The notes: generated by a model not told the origin, from the letters alone. A stretch of 64,000 nucleotides of DNA from Crotophaga sulcirostris (GCA_013397455.1 VYZB01000241.1:1-64000), one strand, 5' to 3'. Shown: positions 12,767 to 23,130, numbered from the stretch's first letter. Made by a program: numbers and translations.

Positions 12767-13010
12767 AATAAACCAACAGACTAAATACTTACTAAGAGTA
12801 AGAGGAAAAAAATATCTGAAGTAGAAAAATGCAAGCTTAAAAGCTGGTAATTTTGAAAACTGTTATTTAGTTTTAAAATTCTCAGTTTTCCAGAGCTTTT
12901 GTAGGGCCATGGAAGTGTAGAATAAACAAAGAATCATTTAGATAAACTCATAACGTGAAGTTTTATTTTCATACTGTGGACTTAAATGTGTTATATCAGT
13001 GCAGATAATA

Positions 13011-13245
13011 ATAGAATAACAAAATAATTTAGGTTGCTCTGAATGTTTTCCAGGTCAACCTGCTACTCAAGCCAGATCAGCTTGCTGAGGGCAGTATCCA
13101 GTCAAGTTTTGAAAGTTTTCAAGAATGGACATTCCACAATCTATCTGGAAGTCTGTTGCAGGTCTGACCAACCTCTCTACAAAATTTTTTTCTTAAATCT
13201 AATCACACTTCACCTTGCTGCATTTTGTGTCCATTACCTTTTGTA
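13011..13245 (-). mobile_element. CR1 LINE 3' fragment, degraded
   Basis: Antisense CR1 3' region. TTAGGTTGCTCTGAATG stands where GGTTGGAAGGGACC-type sequence is usual. It is followed by GAATGGACATTCCACAATC, CAACCTCTCTACAAAAT and TTTTGTGTCCATTACCTTTTG. It is heavily mutated; the right boundary, where the gene-like words stop, is approximate. Confidence 0.8.
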
Positions 13246-13784
13246 CTTTTGCTTGTGCACTTTGTACTTTGCTTGTGCTTTGCTTGCACTTGTGCAAGTG
13301 TCTTGCTCTGTCTTCCCTGCAACTAGCCATTAGGCTGTTGAAGTCAGCAACTGGATTCCCCCTGTGCCTTCCTTGAGTCTTCTCCCAGCTTTTCCTTCTG
13401 CATCATGAAACTTTGGCCCTTACATCATTTCAGCCTACTGTTTCAAAGTACTGCTGGCTTTGTTCTTGATCCCAGTGAAGTGAAAGGGAGTTAGCAAAAC
13501 TGTTCTTTTGGAGAATCACGGCCATAAACCAGAGAACGATTTCAGAGGAGACCCGCATCAAGCCATTAATAAATATTCTGTGCCAGGTTTTTTAGTTTTC
13601 TTGCATCTAGCAGCTTGTGCTGGCAGCTAGGTGAGATGCAACTCAGTAATAAGAGCTAGTGTATCAAAGCCCAGCTTCATGTGCCTGTTTTGCATTCTTG
13701 GTAAAGGTGCACTCTCCTGTGTGCTGTGGGCTATATCTGTTTTTAGCTCAGTATGATGTACAAAAGTTAGTGTAGCCTAATAAG

Positions 13785-13885
13785 GTTTGGTTTTGGTTTA
13801 GGTTGGTTTTTTGTTTGTTTTTGTTTTTGTTTTTTGTTTGTTATGTTGGTTGGTTTGGTTTGCTTTGTGTTTGGTTTTTTTTGAA
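13785..13885. repeat. (GTTT)n-like low-complexity tract
   Basis: About 100 bases almost free of A and C, built of GTTT, GGTTT and GTTTTT units. It creates a spurious valine/phenylalanine/leucine-rich open frame. Confidence 0.9.
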
Positions 13886-14770
13886 CTTTAAACTGTATTT
13901 AATAGGCACGACTGTATTTCAGCAACCTATGGGACCACTGACACCTGTTGAGAAAGATCTCAAGATTACATCTGGACTAGATTTTCAAAGCTGTTCAGGC
14001 AGAGATGCATATTTAATTTTCTAGGCTTTAACAAACTCCTTACGGTCTTTGAAAAATACAAAATGCTAGTAGGCATCTAATTATTTAGGCAATTATTTAC
14101 TTTGATGCCAGTTCCACGTGGCCTTAATTCTATTAGTACTGCTTAATGACAAGCACATGAAGTAACATATCTAAATAGCACCAAAATAGCCTATACCCAA
14201 GAACTTTTTCTTTTAATTTTCCTTTTTAAAAAAGACATCATCCCTTTTTATTGGTGTTGACAGTATTGATAACAAAAATAGTTTCAGGGCTTTACATCTA
14301 AATGAAATGTTATTTTTCTAAAACAAGGACCACTTCATATTAGTCATATGTCCAGTAGATGAAAGGAAATATTTTTAATGGCTGCTATTTGGCATTCCTG
14401 CTTGAGAAAGAATGAATTATCTGAAATAGTTTCTTTGCAAGTTGTCTGTTAGTAGTCACAGTTCACTCCTGTGTTGATCAAGTGGGTAAAACTATCTTCT
14501 GCAACGCTGGAGAACCTGCAATTCACACATCTAATCTTATTTCACTAATTGAGTGAACCTTTTTCATCTCAGATGACAACTTCGGGCTTCAAGCAAACAT
14601 TGTGCTGTTTTATCAAACCCCTTTTTACATTTCTACTTGTTTTCCTTTAGATGTTTGATTCCCATTATAGTCTGGTAAAGTATAGGAAGTACAAGAAACA
14701 AAATCTCCATAAAGCCAGTGTTGGACTGTTATATTCTGTGACTAGCAGTAGTGAAATGTATGTCCATATA

Positions 14771-14817
14771 TTTTCTTATTTTCTTCCTTTCTTTCTCTCT
14801 TTTTTCCCCTCTCATTT
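14771..14817. repeat. Polypyrimidine tract
   Basis: Nearly pure C/T run (TTCTTCCTTTCTTTCTCTC and neighbours) with one A. It could adopt non-B structure; no splice acceptor context is recognised. Confidence 0.8.
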
Positions 14818-15060
14818 GAATACATATTAGAGAACTATAAAGGACCTTAATCTGAATTTTCAAGAGAAATGTTGACATAGAATTTTATTCCCTTTTAGTC
14901 TGATCTCTGGAACTGTTCTTGCTTGGTTTGGTGCACCTATGAAGTGCTGTTGCATTGGTCAAGACTGGAATGGCCTGAGAAAGATTTCAACCTGTCTAGC
15001 TGAATTTGCATGAAAGAGCTATGTGGTGTCCTGAGGGCTTTTGTCTGGGATTTTTTGTGT

Positions 15061-15097
15061 TCCCCGCCCCCCTCCTTTTTTCCTTTTCTTTTTTCTC
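15061..15097. repeat. Polypyrimidine tract, C-rich then T-rich
   Basis: Thirty-seven bases with a single G: a run of CCCC and CCCCCC, then T-rich sequence followed by CAG at 15097-15099. Resembles a splice acceptor, but no exon is recognised after it. Confidence 0.7.
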
Positions 15098-17021
15098 AGT
15101 TGGAAGTATATTACATTTGATATTAGAAAGAAAACTAAAGATATCCAAATGTCTGCTTATGCTGAACTTGAGAGAAGTGAGATAAGCAAGAGCCTTCTTC
15201 AGGTCTTCTGAATTTACCACTTAGATTCAGTATTATATGACTATATCTTATTAGGTTCAACAGACACTTGCAAACAAGGCAACTCAAAATCAATCCCACC
15301 TTCCTTCCTTCCAATTTTTCGTATTAGAACTATTTCATTTTGAATTATAAATGCCATGACAAATAGAACTTGAATTAAATTCTCCCAACTTAGTGTCCAC
15401 CAGGCTCCAAAATCATTCTACTACATGGCCTGGCATATCCAGTGTCAACTATCCCATTCAATTTTGCTGAAAGTTTTTGTTTTCATAACTACAGCAGTGA
15501 AGCTACACTGCTATCATTTGTGAGTTGATATCACACCGCTCCAGCTTAGCATAGGGCCAAGATTAGAAGGCAACAGAAAGCCTTTAGAAAGTTTTCCCAA
15601 TAAAATTATAATTATTTAAATTTTGTTGTTTAAAAGATATTGGATTACTCCTCATGGTTGAATTCAGCACTGTATTCCAATATGTATTACTAAAAGTTAT
15701 AATTTTGTTGGAGAAGTAGTTGATTGACAACACTTAGAATAATGTGAGTTACTATTAATTTTGAAAAAAAATAATTTAAATGTGCCTATGTATAAATACA
15801 ATCAAAACCTTCCATGCTCCATCAGATTGCACTAGAGTAAAAGTGCAAGTGCATCTCAATTAAACTAAATTGTGAGCGAACTCAGTCTTGGAATTTGATA
15901 TGGACCATGCCATTGCATTTTATACTGATTTTAAGATGAGAGCAAACCCAAAGACAATACTTTTATCTAAAACTGGTTTTTAGACAAATGATGCTTTGTT
16001 ATTCTTGTCCTTTCTCTACATTTTGAATAAAGTACTACTTGGGAAGACTTTAAATCTTGAAGTTATGTAACCAAATAAGCAAACTAAGAAGAAGTATCAA
16101 AATATTGTTATGAAAACTGTAATCCCATTTCATAGTTATTGTTGTCAGTAATATTAATTTCATTCTTCATGTAGTTTTTCTGGTTTTATATGTTGAAACA
16201 TTTATTTTTAAAAATCTAACAACAGAGAGAAAAACTCACACACATATAGAATTTAAATGTCTTTGCACACATCTATCTCAACGGATGAATTAACTGTAAT
16301 ACGTGAATTTGATTTCGTTAACAGTTAAAAATACAAAGGAGTTTGATGGATAAAGATTAATTTGCAAAAAATCCAAATGTTATGCTAAGAAGTCTGAACC
16401 CAACAAAAAAACACCCTCCTTGCCAAAACCAGAGAAGGTACCATTATATTTTACTTTCCTGAACAGTTAAAACAAACTTTCATCTTGTTGGAAGTCCTGA
16501 GAATCAGCTGAACTCAGACATTACATTTAAGAAGACTGTTAAAAGTTCTGTTGAAGTAACGCTGTGTCTTTCATATGAGTATGCATCTGCTTCTATTTCT
16601 CATACACTTCAAGGAAGACGATTTCCATGAAACCGTGTGGTTAAATGCAACAAATCTTTCCATTGTTAAACCACAGCAAAATTCTGTCAATTGTTGCTGA
16701 AGTTTATTGAATTAAAATGTTCTAAATGAACATTCTCTGGAGCTTACAGAGGTTGGCAATAGACTGACTGAATAGGAAAAACTGACTAGACAGTTGACAG
16801 AACAGACAAAGCGAAAGCTGGAGGAAAAATACATAAGCTCTGACCACATATACCTTTCAGCTACCACCAAAATATGGATGTATGCCAGGAAATCACGACA
16901 ATTTGGGAATAAGCATGCTGTTCGTGTTACTTAAAGGAATCCTCAAACACATTGGTATATCTGAAAACTAGTCTCATTTTTTGTTATGAATTCTCATCAA
17001 GGTTATTAATAAATTTCTCAC

Positions 17022-17440
17022 TGTAGTAGCACCTAGAGGCCCATTCGTTGCCCTCTTCACCAGGATGGCGAGAAGAAATTATAAAAACCCAACAAAGAAA
17101 GCAATAGCGTTGCTTGCCAGTTACCATCAAGGGCAAAACAGATTTGACTTGGGAAAAATGAATTTTATTTAATGGCAGCTAAAATATATACAGGTAATCA
17201 AAACCAAATACAAACAACTAAAATATCACTTTTCCTCCACAGTCTCCAGGCGTCACCTCACTCCTTCACTGCAAATATATCTACCCAGCCTCAGGGGTGC
17301 ACAGAGGGTAGGCATAGGGAGAGGGCTGTGACCTGCAGCGGGTCCATTTTGGAGCCAGCTGGAATCACCTGGGTCTAGCATGGGACATCCCCTGGTGTCT
17401 TCTCACAGAGGTGGTGCCTGCAAACCCATCCTGCCACCAA
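17022..17440 (-). mobile_element. Endogenous retrovirus solo LTR, decayed, antisense
   Basis: I recognise a bird LTR of the kind I associate with ERVL-type elements, lying antisense. The match is strongest at 17120-17170 (CAAGGGCAAAACAGA and the AT-rich block after it) and at 17340-17425 (TTTTGGAGCCAGCTGGAATC, TCTTCTCACAGAG). On the minus strand AATAAA (complement of 17164-17169) sits where this LTR has its polyadenylation signal. The copy is shorter than the family's usual length because most of the middle is missing. No internal viral genes flank it, so it is a solo LTR left by recombination. End positions are approximate and no target duplication was found. Confidence 0.75.
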
Positions 17441-17793
17441 CATATTGACTGCATCCGATATACTCATTGATTTTTTCTTTTCATTGTACTTTTTTACATG
17501 ATCAAATTTTTTTCACAGAAAATTTTATTTATAGAAAGTACTATGCCCTCAACACAAAAATAATTGTGAAGATGAATATGGTTTATTCCTAGAAAAAGAA
17601 CAATTTTAAGATTATGAAAGAAAAATACTTCCAGTTGTGTCAGTGTAAATATGCATATACTATACAAATATTTGCACATCAGAATAAATTCTTTTTCAAT
17701 AATGTCAGTAACATAGATTACAGCTCCTGAAGACTAAAATCAGTTACACTAAAACACAGAAAAATCTACATTGCCAGTAAGAGAAGTAAAAGC

Positions 17794-17825
17794 TTTGTGT
17801 GTATAAATGCATTTACACACAAAAA
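17794..17825. repeat. Imperfect 32-bp palindrome
   Basis: Arms pair around AAATGCATTT at 17805-17814 with two mismatched positions (17797/17822 and 17803/17816). The outer arms are TTTGTGTG and CACACAAA-like. Confidence 0.75.
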
Positions 17826-18490
17826 AACCCAATGAGTCAGGTAAAAGGGATTTTCTTTTAGTGATTTTACAAAATAGTGTTTCAGAGTTTTAATAATATT
17901 TTGATTTAAGCTTTGGATAAAGGTTTAAGGATAGGTTTGGTTTTTTTTCACACCAGTTCACCTGCCATCTCAAGTCACTGTCTACAAGCCTGGGACTAAA
18001 ACGGTCTATTGAGTAATCTTCCCTGGTTCTCATCTTATTTCAGTTCTTACACTCAATGGATTTCATTCGATTTTAGGGTTGACTGCCAGTGCTCTATAAT
18101 TTTAGCTGTTCAAGGGAATACCTCAAGAAAAACATTGAAAAGGTCATTTCCATAGTTTCCTTGCAATCATATTGCCCTGCATTATAAAGTCTCAAACACT
18201 AAAACTGGACCTGCTAGTTTTCCTTTGTCTTTAAGAATGCAATTGAGATAGGACAGTAATAAGGAGGCTAGTTTTTCTTCAAAGTGTATTGACATATTTT
18301 AATTGTCTATTTGATGATGTTTTCTAGAAAGCTGAAAGGCAGACAGTTCTGCAGTATTTCCAATTACAGTAGCAAACTCCTTTGAAACATTATATACGAT
18401 AGTGGTGGAACATTTCAAATTACCTTTGAGACAAGAATTGCACAACATTTAAAGTAACGTACTTAAAAGATAAAATGTAAAGTAACATGA

Positions 18491-18510
18491 AAATGATCAA
18501 GTGATCATTT
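18491..18510. repeat. Perfect 9-bp inverted repeat, 2-bp spacer
   Basis: AAATGATCA, AG, TGATCATTT. By chance about 0.25 such sites per spacer length are expected in 64 kb of unbiased sequence, and more in AT-rich DNA. Confidence 0.85.
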
Positions 18511-19108
18511 AGCTTTTTAGGTTATGTTTATGCGGTTTTTGGTTGGTTTTTTTTTATTTTTTGTTTGGTGAGAAGATATTGGCATTATGAAAGGTTAGGA
18601 TTGTGACAATTGATACACAGTGCCAGAAGCAAGCCATACAAGTCTGGAAGAGAAATTCTAGTCAGACATGCTCATAGACTCTTAGCTTTGTGCTTTAAAA
18701 CAGACAACAGATAGAGCTTAGTGTATGTAGTTTTCTCTCCTAAATATCTATCCCAAGGCTGTAGCAATGCACATAAATGAAACTTGAATTAGAATCTGAT
18801 CTTTATCCAGCAGTTTTCTGTCTAGTTTCTCCTAACTGAGTCATAAATTAAAATGTAATGACATAGGAGTCAAGGAGGTCAGATACAATGACTAAGTGGT
18901 TCTCTTTTGCCTTGAAAACTGTAAATCTGTTAATACATCTATCTACACTGGAAGCCATGACTGACAGAAACTGCTTTTTTTTGAAAGTTCCAGATCACTG
19001 TTGCTGTTTTCCCAAAGAGGGATAGAAATTTTATGGTGAAAGCTAAAGTGAAAAGGCATAAGTATAATTCTTCTCTTTTTCCATTTTCTCTTTTTGTCCC
19101 TTGAATAC

Positions 19109-19360
19109 ATCACAGTATCACAGTATCACAGTATAACCAGGTTGGAAGGGACCTCTGAGATCATCAAGTCCAACCTATAAGCCAACACTAACACCATCNN
19201 NNNNNNNNNNNNNNNNNNNNNNNNNNNNNNNNNNNNNNNNNNNNNNNNCTGGGCAGCGCATTCCAGTGGCCAATCACCCTTTCAGTGAGGAACTTCTTCC
19301 TAACATCAAGTCTAAACCTCCCCTGACAAAGTTTAAGTCCGTGCCCTCTAGTTCTAGTAC
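19109..19360 (-). mobile_element. CR1 LINE, young subfamily copy with an assembly gap inside
   Basis: Complement of the 1-158 copy: tail of ATCACAGT units from 19109, then GGTTGGAAGGGACCTCTGAG and CCAACCTATAAGCCAACAC. After the N run it re-enters ORF2 complement (GGCCAATCACCCTTTCAGTG, AACTTCTTCCTAACATCAAG, GTGCCCTCTAGTTCTAGTAC). Homology stops at about 19360, next to the start of a solo LTR. The sequence either side of the gap belongs to the same element in the right order. Confidence 0.93.
19199..19248. other. Assembly gap (50 N)
   Basis: Fifty N, probably a placeholder length. It falls in a young CR1, where reads from many near-identical copies are hard to place. Confidence 0.98.
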
Positions 19361-19361
19361 A

Positions 19362-19927
19362 TGTGTAATGGATCTGGCTCAGATTGAGTTAACTTCCTCC
19401 TTAGAAGTCTATACAGTACTGTGCTGTGCATTTGTTGCCAAGAGTATTAACACACCAATATTTTTGCTTTTGCTGAACAGTACTTGCATATTATGAAGTC
19501 TTTCTCTTTTTTCTGCCCAAAGTAGGCTGGGGTTAGGAGTGGACACAGGTGAGACATGCTACCCAAACTGACCAAAGGGATATTCTATGTTATATGACAT
19601 CACGCTCTTCAATAAAATCTCAAGGAAAGGAGGAGAAAGAAGGGACATATTTGTTTATGGCATTCATCTTCCCGAGCAAGAGTTACAGTTGCTGAAGTCC
19701 AGGTTCCCATGAAGTGGCTGGACATTGCCTGCTGCTGAGAAGTAGTGAATAAATTCCTCTTTTTGCTTTGCTCATGTGGACAGCTTTTGCTTTCTTCATT
19801 AAAATGTCTTTATCTCCATTCATGAGTCTTATCAATTTCCTTCTATTTTCTTCTGATCCTATGGGAAAAGGAACTAAGAAAGGGACCTTATGAGTATTAG
19901 GCTGCTAGCTGGATTCAACCCACCACA
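19362..19927 (+). mobile_element. Endogenous retrovirus solo LTR, sense orientation
   Basis: About 565 bases beginning TGTGTAATGGATCTGGCTC and ending AACCCACCACA, the TG...CA termini expected of an LTR. The words GATTGAGTTAACTTCCTCC near the start and ACCCAAACTGACCAAAGGGA in the middle match an abundant bird LTR type that I recognise. AATAAA occurs at 19611 and 19748; the later one, in the R/U5 region, is the likelier polyadenylation signal. No gag, pol or env sequence is next to it, so it is a solo LTR. The start may be 19362 or 19364. A clean target duplication is not visible. Family group (ERVL-like) is from memory of bird repeats, not from a search. Confidence 0.82.
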
Positions 19928-21252
19928 ACTTGTAATTATAGTTCATTTTCCCTCTTGTTAGACTTATTCGGCAGAATAAGCAGAGGATGCACAAACAAGG
20001 TTGTGTACGGAATTGAGTTCTGTTTGATTTGCTTTATTCAGTATGAAAATGCAGAAAGCTATTATTAATTTGCTATTATGGTCAATTAAAAATTCAGGAG
20101 AAAACATACATATCTCAACTGAATAATTTTTCACAACTATCTTTTTCAATGTAGCATGAACAGTGGAGTGAAACACTAATCTGCCCATTCATGTTCTGTC
20201 AGGAAAATAAACTTCACAAGATTCAGTCCTTCAAATTTAAACAGATGTAGAAGCTGATGGGATTTTTTTTATATAACAAGAGGACATTTAAAGCTCATTT
20301 GCACAGATTTTCTTTTAAAGCAAAAGACAGAAAATAATGGAAGAAAAGAAATTGAATCCTTTATGTGCTGTAATTTTTAGTGTATATTTGCGTACAAGAA
20401 CTGCTTAGGGAAGTCTCTAGTAAAGTATTTATTGTCAAGTCACTAGCAAAGCAGTTAAAGTAACGTCTTTAGGTTTTCTTTGTCATCTACAGCAAACCGA
20501 AAGAATACCTGGGAAACATTCTAAGTCAGTTTAAAAGCTTCATCCATTCTGGGTAAAAAAATTGTTTTTTTAATGAAACTTAAGAATTGCCTTTGAGACA
20601 ATACTAAAATTATTATGAGTTTTTAGAAGCTTATCTTAAAACAAATTTTATGTAGGTTTAGGAATACCTCCAAATAAGTACAAGTATAGATAGATGAATA
20701 TATTCAGATAGATGAGAAACTTATCTATTGGAGAAAACAGACCTAATTCCTCCAGATTAGAAGAAGGGAAACTAATGATTTCCTCTCTTTTTTTTTCCTA
20801 ATGTGTTCAAATTACATTGTCAAGGGCTGCTGTAATAACTTTTCCTTTTGAATCTTTGAGACAAAAACATTGCATGATTGTTAGTTTAAGATCTAATTTC
20901 TTGCATCTCTCAGATTAACAATCAAAATCTTGTTAGTTCTCCCAAGTCGCCCAGTATGGGAGGTGACTTGCACGTGACCAGCCCATTAAATTTTTTAAAC
21001 TCCTTGGATCAGAGCTAAATCCTTTAGCTTTAGTTTACTGAAAAGGTTTAGCAAAGTTCAGAGGAGGCAGTAAAAAGGAAGCAAATATTATGCACAAAAG
21101 AAAGGTTATTTTTCCATATTTCAAAGGTTACTATCAATTGTGTTTTTGAATACTATTTCAGTTTACATTGTCAGAGACTGAAGACTAAAGAAAACATACT
21201 TGTCCTTTTCTAGCAGTTTGCTTCTATTCACATCTTTAGGGACCTTTTCTGG
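19928..21252. other. No gene seen
   Basis: AT-rich DNA with frames under 75 codons and no repeat recognised. Confidence 0.6.
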
Positions 21253-21573
21253 GAATGACCACTGGTCATTCTCTTTCACTGTTCAGATACATTCTGCTCT
21301 TGTGGTGAATTTACCTTTAGGCATCTAAACCGATGCAAAAATATCATGTGTTTGCCCTGGTCAAGAACCAAGTCAAATGCAAAGAGGAGATGATCTCGAT
21401 GAGTCATGGCAAAAAGAACAAAAGCAAGAACTGAGAGTAAGTGACTCATTGTGCAGGCCTTAGATGAGCAGCTAACAGGAAAACAGTGCAGGAAAATTAT
21501 GAAAAGGTCTATCACAGTGTTGTTATGGACTGATCTAATTAGCAGCCTATGTGAACAGCTGGCTATATAAATC
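21253..21573 (+). promoter_or_regulatory. Promoter-like cluster: everted half sites, two AP-1 sites, E-box, TATA
   Basis: Seen in the sequence: a perfect palindrome GAATGACCA-C-TGGTCATTC at 21253-21271, whose core is two nuclear-receptor half sites (TGACC and GGTCA) facing outward; TGAGTCA at 21400-21406; TGACTCA at 21442-21448, 42 bp later (four helical turns); E-box CAGCTG at 21556-21561; TATATAAAT at 21564-21572. The order and spacing resemble an RNA polymerase II promoter firing to the right. Downstream lies 140 bp of unassigned sequence and then CR1 debris, so no product can be named. A 133-codon frame runs the other way through it (21276-21677, minus, the longest in the window) with no recognisable homology. 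All the sites are short and could be chance. Confidence 0.35.
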
Positions 21574-21715
21574 AGCAGCAGCACAGAGGAAGGCAGGGTG
21601 CTGGGAGTGACATCCTTAAACGGATGTCCCACACCGTATGAGGAGAGGCAAGGGTCTGAGGTGGATTGTCTATGCATCAGTGTTGAACCATTGACACTGG
21701 AAGCAGGGAGTATCG

Positions 21716-22212
21716 AGTTCCCCTGGCTAACTGGAAGCTAGCCAATGTTATTCCAGTCTACAAAAAGGATGTAAGGGAAGACCCAGGGAACTACAGACCT
21801 ATTAGCCTAACTTCAGTTCCTGGAAAAATTATGTAAAAGATTATACTGGGTACTGTTGAAAGGCATTTAAAGAATAATGCAATCATCATGCACAGTCAGC
21901 ATGGACTCACGAAGGGAAGGTCCTGTTTAGTTTGGTACCTTTCTATGATAAGGTCACTCACCTAGTGGATGAAGAGAAAATGGTGGATCTATTTTTTTCT
22001 GCATTTTACTAGTGCTTTTGATACTGTTCCTCAATGCACCCTACTGGACATGCTTTCCAACTGTGAGATGAGCAAGTTCTGATGTGCTGAGTGAAGAATT
22101 GGCTGAAGGGCAAAGCTGAAACGGTTGTAGTGAATGGCTACATTTAACTGGTGACCAGTCAGCAATGATGTTTCTCACAGTTCAATTCTAGGACCAGTTC
22201 TGTTCTATATAT
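21716..22212 (+). mobile_element. CR1 LINE fragment, reverse transcriptase fingers to palm
   Basis: Plus-strand ORF2 remnant. NWKLANVIPVYKK and EDPGNYRPISLTSVPGKI read openly at 21725-21830. After a stop come the motif-A region (21990-22040, with ASAFDTVPQ-like remains) and the LGPVLF motif at 22191-22207. Homology ends at 22212, where a TATATATA run and an opposite-strand CR1 piece begin. Frameshifts and stops are frequent. The endonuclease and ORF1 are not upstream; homology starts near 21716. Confidence 0.88.
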
Positions 22213-22805
22213 ATATACTTTTATTTCCTAAGGAGCCTGTACCCATCCATTGCAGCTCTCCGTTCTTAAGAGTTATGCCTCCACAACTCCTGATTCCAGT
22301 GAGGTCATAGCCCTGTAACTGCACAAAGGTTTCTAATTCCTCTGTTTTATTTCTCATGCTGTGAATACTACTGTAAAGGTGTTTCAGAAAGTCAACCAAG
22401 CATGTTGATTCCCCAGAAAAGGCATAAGAGCTTTCACCATTAGGATACCCCATAGATACTTCCTTATTTACAAGTCTACACTTGAGGTGATTCTGCTCCA
22501 GCTTTTCTTGTTTGGTTACCATGTCTTTTCTGTTGGCATCAGCCCAGGCCTTTTGCTTGCTTAACATAACAACCATGTCCTCACTTGATTATTTAGGAAG
22601 CTCTCCCTTCCCATCATTCCTACTTTAAAGCTCTCCTTAGCAGGTCAGCAGGCCTGTTGGCAAAGATAATTTTTCCCACTTAAGTCAGGAGGATCCTACT
22701 TCCCCAAGAAGATATTGATCTTCACAGAGGATTTCACGGTCCTAGAAAGCAAAACCTTTCTGCCTGACACCAGCTACACAATCATTTACCCAAGATCTGC
22801 ATACA
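22213..22805 (-). mobile_element. CR1 LINE fragment, ORF1 end to endonuclease start
   Basis: Minus-strand CR1 from the last part of ORF1 (22620-22805) through the ORF1-ORF2 spacer into the first 40 or so residues of the ORF2 endonuclease. The endonuclease part is recognisable as SMRNKTEELETFVQLQGYDL (22270-22370 region), after which it drifts out of frame near the MDG/LQWMG box. CR1 insertions are normally anchored at their 3' end, so a 5'-region piece with no 3' end, in reverse orientation inside other CR1 sequence, points to inversion or rearrangement. A continuous 123-codon frame (22205-22576) covers the spacer and endonuclease part by chance. Confidence 0.8.
22620..22805 (-). pseudogene. 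CR1 ORF1 C-terminal end (esterase-like), broken
   Basis: On the minus strand the residues WLCSWCQAERFCFLG and, after a stop, VGKIIFANRPADLLRRALK lead to a TAG at 22622-22620. This matches the end of CR1 ORF1, which in CR1 carries an SGNH/GDSL-esterase-like domain thought to help handle CR1 RNA or membranes. The conserved D-x-x-H catalytic box should lie just before the internal stop. Here it reads GSRILLT, with a codon lost and both the D and H gone, so the remnant is inactive. The N-terminal part is missing. Confidence 0.7.
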
Positions 22806-22865
22806 GTTACAGTTCTATGAACTAATTGGGATTACAAATACTTGGTGGAATAGCTCACACATAGC
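22806..22865 (+). mobile_element. CR1 LINE scrap, endonuclease start, opposite orientation to its neighbour
   Basis: Sixty bases read FYELIGITNTWWNSSH on the plus strand, the N-terminal endonuclease motif of CR1 ORF2 (ITETWWDSSH-like in the family). It lies back to back with the minus-strand fragment, which contains the same region near 22290-22350, so the two form an inverted pair. Homology stops where a TGTGTTTGG sequence starts at 22866. Confidence 0.75.
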
Positions 22866-23130
22866 TGTGTTTGGTTTTGGTTACCCTTGCAAGGCCTGAT
22901 TCTGAAACTCCACCCATGGGCTTACATCCCAGCCTGGATTCAACCTACCCCGATCCCCACTAAAGTGTCTGATGTTCTGGGCTTGCACCGGCCCTGGCTG
23001 CACCCGTGACTCCTCTGCTCCCTGGCTGAGGCGGTGGGATGAGCTCTGGCTGGTGAGACCTTGCACTGGCAGTCACCTTGAGGAGCATCCACCTTTTCCA
23101 GCTCCTGTGGTGCCCTGGCAGTACTCAACA
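22866..23130. repeat. Unclassified GC-richer block with TG...CA ends (LTR-like?)
   Basis: 265 bases, clearly richer in G+C than their surroundings, starting TGTGTTTGGTTTTGGTTACC and ending GGCAGTACTCAACA, bounded on both sides by CR1 sequence. TG...CA ends and the sharp junctions suggest an inserted solo LTR or similar element. However, no polyadenylation signal, TATA box or target duplication is visible (flanks ATAGC and TGGAA do not match). Frames of 61-87 codons cross it on both strands, with nothing recognised. A piece of an unknown repeat family or captured unique DNA are alternatives. Confidence 0.45.

Larger units (their letters stand above)
13246..17021. other. No gene seen; simple repeats and pyrimidine tracts
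   Basis: A moderately GC-richer part at about 13360-13760 has no recognisable frame. It is followed by GT-rich low complexity, two polypyrimidine tracts (listed separately) and AT-rich DNA. No repeat family is recognised between 15100 and 17020. Confidence 0.55.
17441..19108. other. No gene seen; two palindromes
   Basis: AT-rich DNA with two inverted repeats (17794-17825 and 18491-18510, listed separately) and a T/G-rich run at 18535-18570. No homology recognised. Confidence 0.55.

Noticed and set aside
13803..14024. 73-codon frame rich in F, L, V and W
   Set aside because: Produced by the GT-rich low-complexity tract.
15061..15099. Polypyrimidine tract followed by CAG as a splice acceptor
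   Set aside because: No recognisable exon or donor follows.
19362..19927. Possible complete provirus around the LTR
   Set aside because: No second LTR, primer-binding site or viral coding sequence on either side; solo LTR.
21276..21677. 133-codon minus-strand frame, the longest in the window
   Set aside because: No recognisable domain, no neighbour or splice context, and it overlaps the plus-strand TATA/AP-1 cluster. One frame of this length in 64 kb is expected by chance.
22205..22576. 123-codon minus-strand frame as a host gene
   Set aside because: Its residues match the CR1 ORF1-ORF2 spacer and endonuclease start, so it is transposon debris.
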